Assembly (NCBI RefSeq): GCF_008329585.1
Contig: NZ_NPKP01000010.1
Coordinates: 62,001-126,000 of the forward strand
Direction: 5' to 3'
Source of the DNA: Mycolicibacterium sp. P9-22
GTDB taxonomy: Bacteria > Actinomycetota > Actinomycetes > Mycobacteriales > Mycobacteriaceae
Length of the DNA: 64,000 bases
Numbering within the stretch: the first letter of the stretch is position 1; each line of letters begins with the position of its first letter. The translations under genes were made by a program, and so were the position numbers. The notes below the pieces were generated by a model. It ran no database searches. It was not told where the DNA came from and worked only from the letters and a program-made list of their open reading frames with translations. Below are positions 53,719-60,927 of this stretch, piece by piece.

Positions 53719-54729
53719 ATGGCCACGATGCAGGACGTCGCGGCGCTGGCCAAGGTGAGCGCCAAGACGGTGTCACGGGTCTACAACGACGATCCGCACG
53801 TCGATCCGGAGACCCGTGCTCGTGTCTCCGCCGCGTTGGAGTCGCTCAACTATGTCCCGAACACCATGGCGACTTCCTTCCGCACAGGACATTCCGCGGC
53901 CATCGGAGTGGCCGTCCCGGACATCGACGATCCCTTCTTCGCGTCCATCGCCCGCGCCGTCGAGGTACGGGCCAGGGAAGTGGACATGGCCGTGTTCGTC
54001 ACCAGCCTCGGGCACGACGGCAGTCAGGAACAGTCGTTGGTCGAGTCGCTGTTGCGGCGGCAGCTGAGCGGCTTGATCATCGCGCCGATCGGTACCGACC
54101 ACCGCTATCTGAAACGGTGGATCGACAGGACTCCCACCGTGTTTGTCGACCGTGCGCCCGCCGGTCTCACCGCTGACAGCTTCGTGGACGACGACCTGGG
54201 TGGTGCGGTCATGGCGACCGAACACTTGATCGGTCTCGGCCACACCCGGATAGCAATCATCGGCGACAGCGCGAGTATCCCGACGAGTCGCAACAGGCTA
54301 TCCGGATACCGTAATTCTCTGCAGCGCGCGGGAGTCGAATACGACGACAGCCTGGTCGCACTCGGTGTGCTCGACCGTCAGGACGCCGCCGCGGCGTTGA
54401 TGCGCTTGATGGCCCTCGACGATCCGCCGACCGCATTGTTCTTGTCCAATGCGCGCGCCTCGATGTCGTGCGTGCCGGTTCTGCAGCAGATGGACCTGTA
54501 CCACCTGGCCTTCGTCGGCTTCGGTGACTTTCCGCTTGCCGACGCAGTGCGACCCCCGGTCACCGTGATCGATCAGAACCCGGCCGAACTCGGCCGGCAA
54601 GCCATCGAACGCATCATCTTGCGAATGGAGAACCCCAATCGTCGCTACCGGCGGCGAAACGTGCTGTCGGTCGACCTTGTCGAACGCGAGTCCTGTTCTC
54701 CCGGGCGCGATCACAGCGTGAGACGGTAG
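53719..54729 (+). CDS. LacI family regulator 1
   Basis: A 336-residue repressor. The HTH and hinge are at residues 3-55 (MQDVAALAKVSAKTVSRVYN, then LNYVPNTMATSFRTG), followed by a sugar-binding core (IGVAVPDIDDPFFASIARAV, GLIIAPIGTDHRYL, TRIAIIGDSASIPTSRNRLS, LAFVGFGDFPLADAV). A strong AAGGAGG precedes the ATG. It probably binds 52887-52938 and controls both the import operon and its own SDR-lacI unit. It converges with the kinase/HAD gene, overlapping by 19 nt. Confidence 0.92.
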   Translation: MATMQDVAALAKVSAKTVSRVYNDDPHVDPETRARVSAALESLNYVPNTMATSFRTGHSAAIGVAVPDIDDPFFASIARAVEVRAREVDMAVFVTSLGHDGSQEQSLVESLLRRQLSGLIIAPIGTDHRYLKRWIDRTPTVFVDRAPAGLTADSFVDDDLGGAVMATEHLIGLGHTRIAIIGDSASIPTSRNRLSGYRNSLQRAGVEYDDSLVALGVLDRQDAAAALMRLMALDDPPTALFLSNARASMSCVPVLQQMDLYHLAFVGFGDFPLADAVRPPVTVIDQNPAELGRQAIERIILRMENPNRRYRRRNVLSVDLVERESCSPGRDHSVRR

Positions 54730-55922
54730 CCGCCGGTGGTGGGCGCGATCTGCAACGATTCCAGCGAGTCCACATAGAGATCGGCGTTCAGCTCCTCCGG
54801 GGCGGAGGTGCCGCCGACGGCCACGACGTGACATCCGGCCGCCCTCGCCGCAGTGATACCGGCCGGCGCATCCTCGATCACCAGGCAGCGCCGCGGGTCG
54901 ACGCCCAGTCGACGGGCCCCGAGCACGAACGGATCCGGGTTCGGTTTACCGTTTTCGATGTCGGCGGAGGTGACGATCACCGCCGGAGCGGCCAGTCCCG
55001 CTGCCGCCATCCGCGCGCCGGCTATGGGCGGCGATCCGGATGTCACGATGGCTTTCGCGTTGTCGGGCAATGAATTCAGCAGTGCCACGGCGCCGGGCGT
55101 GGCCACGACGTCCGAGACGTCGGTCGTTTCGAGTTCCGTCATGCGTTCGAGTGCGGCGCCGGCCCGCGCGGGATCGAGGACCCCGGCGAGCGACGCCGCT
55201 GCCGGCATACCGTGGCGTATCGAGCCACGGTCGAAGGAGTATTCGCGCGCGAGTTGATCCCAGCTGCGGTGGACCGCGGCGGTCGAGTCGACAAGAGTGC
55301 CGTCGAGGTCGAACAGGATGGCATCGAACTCGACTTCGAACAGGGGATTCCGAGGGTCGACCGGAGCGACGGCGCCGATGTGCCGCAACACGCGGAACAC
55401 TTGCTGTTCGGTACTCAACGACGCGTCGATGCGCAGGTGTGGCACGACGGGTGCGGTGGTCGGGCGATCGGGCGGCCGGTCGGCATCTCGAGCGGCGTCG
55501 CGCTCGGAGCGTCTGCGTGCCAACAGTTCCGGAGACCCATCGAGGTAAACGACCGTGATGGCAGGTGCGAGTGCTGACACTTCGCCCCACTCGGGCCCCG
55601 CTGCCAACTCCAGGGTGAACGGGGCCACCAGGATCGGGTATTGGCCTATCTGCACCAAATCCTCTGCGGCCGAACGGAGTACATCGTAGCGGCCCGCGCG
55701 GATCAGCGAAGTGTGCGCGCCGGCCGAATTCCAGTGCGGTCCGCCGATGACGGTGTGGAGGCGGTCCAGCAGCGGATTGGTCAGGGTATCGAGGTCCAGG
55801 AGGGGCCGTCGCAGCCGTCGCGCCAGCTCGCGTCCGAGTGTGGTCTTCCCGCTGCCGGCGGGGCCCGCGACGAGTACGACGGAGGCCGGGGCTTGACAGG
55901 GGAGAGCCATAACCCGGATCAT
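54711..55922 (-). CDS. P-loop kinase / HAD phosphatase fusion protein
   Basis: A 403-residue two-domain protein. Residues about 10-175 form a P-loop small-molecule kinase (Walker A VLVAGPAGSGKTTLGREL, DLDTLTNPLLDR, and a lid-like Arg/Asp-rich stretch). Residues about 190-400 form a beta-phosphoglucomutase-like HAD domain: motif I FDAILFDLDGTLVDS, motif II IVTSGSPP, and motifs III/IV NGKPNPDPF with VIEDAPAGI. One chain thus carries a probable sugar or sugar-acid kinase and a sugar-phosphate phosphatase. The start is the ATG at 55922 or 55910; neither has a clear ribosome site. A palindrome begins 3 nt upstream of 55922. Confidence 0.8.
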   Translation of the reverse strand: MIRVMALPCQAPASVVLVAGPAGSGKTTLGRELARRLRRPLLDLDTLTNPLLDRLHTVIGGPHWNSAGAHTSLIRAGRYDVLRSAAEDLVQIGQYPILVAPFTLELAAGPEWGEVSALAPAITVVYLDGSPELLARRRSERDAARDADRPPDRPTTAPVVPHLRIDASLSTEQQVFRVLRHIGAVAPVDPRNPLFEVEFDAILFDLDGTLVDSTAAVHRSWDQLAREYSFDRGSIRHGMPAAASLAGVLDPARAGAALERMTELETTDVSDVVATPGAVALLNSLPDNAKAIVTSGSPPIAGARMAAAGLAAPAVIVTSADIENGKPNPDPFVLGARRLGVDPRRCLVIEDAPAGITAARAAGCHVVAVGGTSAPEELNADLYVDSLESLQIAPTTGGYRLTL

Positions 55923-55925
55923 ACA

Positions 55926-55939
55926 AGACAACGTTGTCT
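55926..55939. promoter_or_regulatory. LacI-type operator between the kinase/HAD and lacI-2 genes
   Basis: AGACAACGTTGTCT is a perfect 14-nt palindrome in the 58-bp divergent gap, 41 nt before the lacI-2 GTG. It shares the GACA-NCGN-TGTC frame with the sites at 52887 and 52923. LacI-2 is the likely ligand. Confidence 0.72.
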
Positions 55940-55980
55940 CACGCGGTGGGTCGACCAGTCGGAAACCAACGGAAGAGCCT

Positions 55981-57000
55981 GTGTCGGAGCGAGCAAGCAT
56001 CAAAGACGTCGCGGCCTTGGCGGGCGTCAGCTTCAAGACCGTGTCACGCGTCGTCAATGGCGTGGACACGGTGCTACCCGAGCTCCGCGCGCGGGTGGAG
56101 GCGGCGGTGATCGAGCTCAACTACGTTCCGAATTCGGCCGCCCGCTCGCTGAAATCCGGCTCCGGCAACACGATCGGCATCGTGGTGGACTCGATCGACG
56201 ACGTGTTCTTCGCGTCGTTGGTCAGCGCCGTCGAAGACCGGGCACTTGAGCACGGGCTCGCCGTCATCGTCGGCAGCACGGGCTTCGACGCGGAGCGCGA
56301 GCGAGATCAGCTGGAGCGGATGGCCGGGCAGCATGTTCGCGGCATCATCCTCGCTCCGGTCGGCGACCATGGCGATTTCCTGGGACCTCGGCGCCGGACG
56401 CTGCCCACCGTCACGATCGACCGCTCCATCTCGGGTTTCGACTCGGTGATCGTCGACGACTTCGGTGCGGCGCGGCACGCGGTCGAGAAATTGATCGCGA
56501 GCGGACACACACGGATAGCGCTCGTCGGGTTTGACCACCGTCTGCAAACCGCTCGGCTACGGCGCGATGCATATCTCGACGTCCTGGCCGATGCCGGCAT
56601 CGTGGCGGATCCACTGATGTGTCCGGCCGTCTCGCACGCCGCTGACGCCGTACGTCCGGTGGTGCTGCGCCTGCTGGACCTCCCGGACCCGCCGACAGCG
56701 TTCTTCGTGGCCAACGCTCGTCACGCCACCGCGGTGGTCTCGATTCTTCACGAACTGCGGCGAACCGACATCGCGATGGTGTCGTTCGGCAACTTCGCAC
56801 TCGCCGACGCCGTCGAACCGTCGGTCACGTGCATCGACCAGGACCCGTATCGCATCGGCAATCTGGCGTTCGATCGCCTGGTTCAGCGGTTCGACGACCC
56901 CTATCTCGAACCTGCCGAGCAGATCGCACCGACCGTTCTGATGGAACGGGACTCGCACACCATCACCCCTGTGGGCCAAGAGAAGAGAACCAGTTCGTGA
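55981..57000 (+). CDS. LacI family regulator 2
   Basis: A 339-residue LacI-type repressor, clearly paralogous to LacI-1: HTH ASIKDVAALAGVSFKTVSRV, hinge LNYVPNSAARSLKSG, core IGIVVDSIDDVFFASLVSAV, GIILAPVGDHGDFLGP, TRIALVGFDHRLQTARLR, IAMVSFGNFALADAV. Recognition-helix residues differ (VSFKTVSR here, VSAKTVSR in LacI-1), in keeping with related but distinct palindromes. GTG start at 55981. It overlaps the kinase-aldolase gene by 4 nt. Confidence 0.92.
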   Translation: MSERASIKDVAALAGVSFKTVSRVVNGVDTVLPELRARVEAAVIELNYVPNSAARSLKSGSGNTIGIVVDSIDDVFFASLVSAVEDRALEHGLAVIVGSTGFDAERERDQLERMAGQHVRGIILAPVGDHGDFLGPRRRTLPTVTIDRSISGFDSVIVDDFGAARHAVEKLIASGHTRIALVGFDHRLQTARLRRDAYLDVLADAGIVADPLMCPAVSHAADAVRPVVLRLLDLPDPPTAFFVANARHATAVVSILHELRRTDIAMVSFGNFALADAVEPSVTCIDQDPYRIGNLAFDRLVQRFDDPYLEPAEQIAPTVLMERDSHTITPVGQEKRTSS

Positions 57001-59249
57001 GCACCAGATACGTTGCGGGACTAGACCTCGGAAGCACCGGTGTCAAAGTTCTCGTGATCGACGACGCGGGCAACGAGGTGCTCATCGAGCAGCGTCCGAC
57101 GCCTTGGCGACACGGAGGTGGCGGCATCACCGACCTCCTCGCCGAGGATCTCCTGGCCACCATCGACGATCTGCTCGGTGATGTCGCTCAACGCCTTCCC
57201 GGCGCGGCCGGCGACGTCTTCGCCCGCATCGAGGCGATCGCGGTGTCAGGCATGGGCGAGACAGGCTTTCTCGTCTCAAGAGACAACGTTGTCAGTACTC
57301 CGGCCTTCGCGTGGTTCGACCCTCGAGGACAGGAACAGGTCGACGCGCTGCCGCAGGCACTGCGTGACGAGTTCGCCGGGCGTACAGGTTTGCCCGTCGG
57401 CGTGCAGCTGTCGATGGTCAAGATCCTGCACGCGAAGGCCACGGGTGTCGACATCACAGCCCTGCGCTGGTTCAATCTGCCGGAATTCGTCGTCCTCTCG
57501 CTCGGAGGCGATGCCGTCAGCGAGATGTCGCTCAGTTCACGCACCGGACTGCTGGACCAGGACGCGGGTGCACCCTGGCCGGAAATGCTTGCCCACCTCG
57601 GCGTCGGCCCCGACTTCCTGCCGCCCCTGGTCGACGCCGGTACCGACCTCGGAGTCGTCAGCGCGGCATGGACTCCCGAGGTCATCCGGGGCGCGCGCCT
57701 GACGGTCGCGGGTCACGACCATCTGGTCTCCGCGGTGTCCGGGGGGCCGATCCCGAACGACCGGTACCACGTCTCGATGGGTACCGCCGAAGTACTGCTG
57801 CGTGTCATCGATACTCCGCTGAGCGCTGCGGCGCGTACCCGGCTGGCAGGCCACCTCATCAACGCGGTCCGACATGTCGTTCCCGGACAACATGTTCTGG
57901 TCGCCGGCGTGAAGACCGGACTGCTGATGCGCCGGGCGCTGCAGCTGTGCGACATCACAGACCGAGCCGGGCGCGACCGCCTCGACCAACAGGTCTGCGC
58001 GCTGCCCGCCGGGTCCATTGCCGACGGTGGCATCGCGGTCTCCGGTGCCCGCAACGACGACGGTGTGCTGGCGTTGACCATCCGGACCGATGGCGTCAAC
58101 TCTGCCGAGCTGTTCCGCTCGATCCTGTTGCACGGCAACGAGGAGATCGCGCGCCTGATCGAGGCGCTCGATGCCGAAGTGCCCCCGGCGCGCTCGACCC
58201 TGCTGACCGGCGGCTGGGCCGGCATGGCCTGCGTTCGCGACGTCCGAGCGGCCGTTCTCCCCGACGTCACCGTCTCCACCCGATCGCAGGACACCGCCTA
58301 CGGTGCAGCGCTTTTCGCTGCCCGGCTGCTCACACCCGCACCACAACAACAGGAGAAGACCGCCATGAATGAACTCACCACGCTCGAACGCCGCGGAATG
58401 GCCGCGATCTCGACCGACGAGGGCAACATGCTCATCGTCGCCGGTGACCAGCGCAACGGGATGAAGGGTGTCATGACCGACGCCCCCGACGGGCCCGGCT
58501 CGATCACTGCCGACCAGCTCGCCGACGCCAAGTCCGACCTGGTTCGCTTCCTCGGAAACCACGCTCCCGCAATCCTGCTGGATCCCGAGGTCGCCCTGCC
58601 TCAGATAGTCGACGAAGACGTCCTCTCCCGCGACACGGCTCTGGTGGTCGGCATGGACGCGTCGGGCTTCGAAGAGGTCGACGGGCTGCGCTTCACCCGC
58701 TATGTCGAGGGCGTCACGCCCCGCAGGGTCCGCGATCTCGGTGGCGACGCCGCGAAGATGCTGTTCTACATGCGGCCCGACAAGCAGACCATCGATTCGC
58801 GAGTCGGCGACGAGATCCGCGATCTGGTGCAAGCTTGCACGGATGAGGGCCTGCTGCTCATCGTCGAGATCCTGACCTACAAGCTCGAAGGTGAGTCGGA
58901 GGAGGCCTACCGGGCCGCGTTCGGCACCCTCGTCGCCGACGCCGCGCAGATCTCCGTCGAGTGCGGTGCGAAGGTGCTCAAGCTTCCCTACCCCGGGTCA
59001 GCAGATGCCTGTGCTGCCGTCACCAAGGCGGCGCAGGGTGTTCCGTGGGCCGTTCTGTCCGCGGGCGTCGACCATGAGACGTTCATCGAGCAGGTGCGGA
59101 CCGCGGTTGCGAACGGGGCCAGCGGGGCCATGGCCGGCCGGTCACTGTGGAAGGACTGCATGGCCGTGTCCGCGCACACCCGCGAGGAGCACCTCACCAA
59201 CCGTGCGCTGCCGCGGCTGAACGAACTCAGGACTGCCGTCGACGGCTGA
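56997..59249 (+). CDS. FGGY carbohydrate kinase - LacD-type aldolase fusion
   Basis: A 750-residue bifunctional protein. Residues 1 to about 450 form an FGGY sugar kinase (VAGLDLGSTGVKVLVIDDAG; catalytic-Asp region VAGHDHLVSAVSGG; ATP-site STLLTGGWAGM). Residues 457-750 form a complete 294-residue class I aldolase of the LacD/YihT family, with the Schiff-base Lys at about 662 (VLKLPYPGS) and VPWAVLSAGVD, GASGAMAGRSLW. The frame is open across the junction. There AGGAGAAG stands 6 nt before the ATG at 58365, which looks like the start of a once separate gene. It would phosphorylate a ketose and cleave the product to a triose phosphate. GTG start inside the lacI-2 stop. Confidence 0.85.
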   Translation: MSTRYVAGLDLGSTGVKVLVIDDAGNEVLIEQRPTPWRHGGGGITDLLAEDLLATIDDLLGDVAQRLPGAAGDVFARIEAIAVSGMGETGFLVSRDNVVSTPAFAWFDPRGQEQVDALPQALRDEFAGRTGLPVGVQLSMVKILHAKATGVDITALRWFNLPEFVVLSLGGDAVSEMSLSSRTGLLDQDAGAPWPEMLAHLGVGPDFLPPLVDAGTDLGVVSAAWTPEVIRGARLTVAGHDHLVSAVSGGPIPNDRYHVSMGTAEVLLRVIDTPLSAAARTRLAGHLINAVRHVVPGQHVLVAGVKTGLLMRRALQLCDITDRAGRDRLDQQVCALPAGSIADGGIAVSGARNDDGVLALTIRTDGVNSAELFRSILLHGNEEIARLIEALDAEVPPARSTLLTGGWAGMACVRDVRAAVLPDVTVSTRSQDTAYGAALFAARLLTPAPQQQEKTAMNELTTLERRGMAAISTDEGNMLIVAGDQRNGMKGVMTDAPDGPGSITADQLADAKSDLVRFLGNHAPAILLDPEVALPQIVDEDVLSRDTALVVGMDASGFEEVDGLRFTRYVEGVTPRRVRDLGGDAAKMLFYMRPDKQTIDSRVGDEIRDLVQACTDEGLLLIVEILTYKLEGESEEAYRAAFGTLVADAAQISVECGAKVLKLPYPGSADACAAVTKAAQGVPWAVLSAGVDHETFIEQVRTAVANGASGAMAGRSLWKDCMAVSAHTREEHLTNRALPRLNELRTAVDG
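57281..57294. promoter_or_regulatory. operator-like palindrome inside the kinase coding sequence
   Basis: AGACAACGTTGTCA matches the 55926-55939 palindrome at 13 of 14 bases, 1355 bp downstream of it. It is translated as part of SRDNVVST in the FGGY domain. It could be an auxiliary operator for looping or a roadblock site. Confidence 0.5.
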
Positions 59250-59294
59250 GGAGAACTGTCGGGATGGTCACACCCAAGCCTGCGGCGATCCCGG

Positions 59295-60068
59295 TCAGAA
59301 AACCGCGAACCACATCGCGATGTAGTGGCACAGCGCCGCCACCGCGGTGCAGGCGTGGAAAAACTCGTGATGGCCGAACGTGGTCGGCCACGGGTTGGGC
59401 CACTTGAGCCCGTAGAAGACCCCGCCCACGCTGTAGAGCGCGCCGCCGACGATCAGCAGCACCACCGCCGCGACGCCGGCGCCGTCCATGATCGGCCCGA
59501 TGAACCACACCGCGATCCAGCCCAGCAACAAGTAGAGCGGCACACCGACCCAGCGCGGCGCCGATGGCCAGAACATCTTCAGCAGCACGCCCGCGGCGGC
59601 GCCGGCCCAGACGATCCAGAACAGCACCATGCCTTTGGATTCGGGCAGTGCCAGCAACGCGAACGGGGTGTAGCTGCCCGCGATGAAGATGAAGATCATC
59701 GAGTGATCGAGGCGCTTCATCCACTTTCGGGCCTTGGGGGACTGCCACGTCACCCGGTGATAGGTCCCGCTGACGGCGAACATCGCCACGATGGTGAACG
59801 TATAGAGCAGCGTCGCCAACCCTGCGCGGGTGGATTCCAGCGACCATGAGACCGCGACCAGCGCGGCACCGGCGATGAACGCGACGATCGCGGAGTACAC
59901 ATGGATCCAGCCCCGCGCACGTGGCCTGCCGAGGAATTGTGCGACACCGTCTGCGAAAGCCTCGGGCAGATCTTCGGCTTGATGGACAGCTGCCGATCGG
60001 TACGGCCGGCTCAAGTCGATCGACTCGGGTTCGACGCGCGATCCGGCTGCGCTACCTGCTTCCGTCAT
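59295..60068 (-). CDS. hemolysin III / PAQR-type membrane protein (Rv1085c-like)
   Basis: A 257-residue protein with seven TM helices of the HlyIII/YqfA (PAQR-like) family. The metal-site motifs are visible: Ser/His in VSGTYHRV and KRLDHSMIFIFIAGSYTPF, and the paired His near the C terminus in FGHHEFFHACTAVA. Function in bacteria is unclear. GGGGAGGTGAC precedes the ATG at 60068. It marks return to the conserved gene order after the island. Confidence 0.9.
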   Translation of the reverse strand: MTEAGSAAGSRVEPESIDLSRPYRSAAVHQAEDLPEAFADGVAQFLGRPRARGWIHVYSAIVAFIAGAALVAVSWSLESTRAGLATLLYTFTIVAMFAVSGTYHRVTWQSPKARKWMKRLDHSMIFIFIAGSYTPFALLALPESKGMVLFWIVWAGAAAGVLLKMFWPSAPRWVGVPLYLLLGWIAVWFIGPIMDGAGVAAVVLLIVGGALYSVGGVFYGLKWPNPWPTTFGHHEFFHACTAVAALCHYIAMWFAVF

Positions 60069-60124
60069 GTCACCTCCCCTGAGTCGCACGGGACAACCCG
60101 TTCCTCACAGTAGTCTTGTTGGCT

Positions 60125-60922
60125 GTGGAGATCATTCCGCCGCGACTCAAGGAGCCGGCTTACCGGCTGTATGAATTGCGGTTGCGTAGAGAGTTGGCGC
60201 AGGCCAGGTCTGAACTCCCGCGCCACATCGCCGTGTTGTGTGACGGAAATCGCCGCTGGGCCCGGGACGCCGGCTTCGACGACGTCAGTTACGGCTACCG
60301 CAAGGGCGCGGCGAAGATCGCCGAGATGCTGCGCTGGTGCCAGGCCGCGGGTATCGAGCTCACGACGGTCTATCTGCTCTCGACGGAGAACCTGCAGCGT
60401 GACCCGGACGAACTGGGTGCGCTGATCGAGATCATCACCGATGTCGTCGAAGAGATCTGCGATCCCGCCAACCGCTGGAGTGTGCGCACCGTCGGTGACC
60501 TGGAACTGCTGGGCGAGGAGCCGGCCCGCCGGCTGCGAGACGCCGTGGAGGGCACGGTGGACTCGGCGGCACCCGGCGCGCTGCAGGTCAACGTCGCCGT
60601 CGGCTACGGCGGCCGCCAGGAGATCGTCGACGCGGTACGCGGGCTGTTGAGCAAGCAGCTGGCCAACGGTGCCAGCGCCGAGCAACTCGTCGAATCCGTG
60701 ACCGTCGAAGCCATCTCGGAGAACCTGTACACCTCGGGTCAGCCCGATCCGGATCTCGTCATCCGGACCTCGGGTGAGCAACGTCTCTCCGGATTCCTGC
60801 TGTGGCAGAGCGCTTATTCGGAGATGTGGTTCACCGAGGCGCACTGGCCGGCGTTCCGCCGGGTCGACTTCCTGCGCGCGTTGCGCGACTACACCATGCG
60901 CCACCGCAGGCACGGCAGGTAA
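60125..60922 (+). CDS. short-chain cis-isoprenyl diphosphate synthase (Rv1086-like, Z-FPP synthase)
   Basis: A 265-residue UppS-fold enzyme. It has HIAVLCDGNRRWARDAG with the catalytic Asp, STENLQRDPDEL, and the C-terminal RTSGEQRLSGFLLWQSAYSE. The M. tuberculosis ortholog makes Z,E-farnesyl diphosphate, the primer for decaprenyl phosphate. The GTG at 60125 (translated MEIIPPRLKEP) matches the ortholog's start; a TTG at 60116 would add three residues. It is followed after 5 nt by a membrane-protein gene. Confidence 0.92.
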   Translation: MEIIPPRLKEPAYRLYELRLRRELAQARSELPRHIAVLCDGNRRWARDAGFDDVSYGYRKGAAKIAEMLRWCQAAGIELTTVYLLSTENLQRDPDELGALIEIITDVVEEICDPANRWSVRTVGDLELLGEEPARRLRDAVEGTVDSAAPGALQVNVAVGYGGRQEIVDAVRGLLSKQLANGASAEQLVESVTVEAISENLYTSGQPDPDLVIRTSGEQRLSGFLLWQSAYSEMWFTEAHWPAFRRVDFLRALRDYTMRHRRHGR

Positions 60923-60927
60923 CCGCC

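Noticed and set aside
57537..58832. A 431-codon minus-strand frame opposite the kinase-aldolase fusion
   Set aside because: It is antisense to conserved FGGY and aldolase motifs.
58365..59249. Aldolase as part of a sulfoquinovose (sulfo-EMP) pathway
   Set aside because: The length and motifs are YihT-like, but no sulfoquinovosidase, isomerase or sulfolactaldehyde gene is present, and the island carries polyol dehydrogenases instead.
48114..59294. Attachment sites, tRNA or integrase at the sugar-island edges
   Set aside because: I looked at 48114-48147 and 59250-59294 and saw no direct repeats, tRNA or recombinase, so a mobile-element origin cannot be supported.
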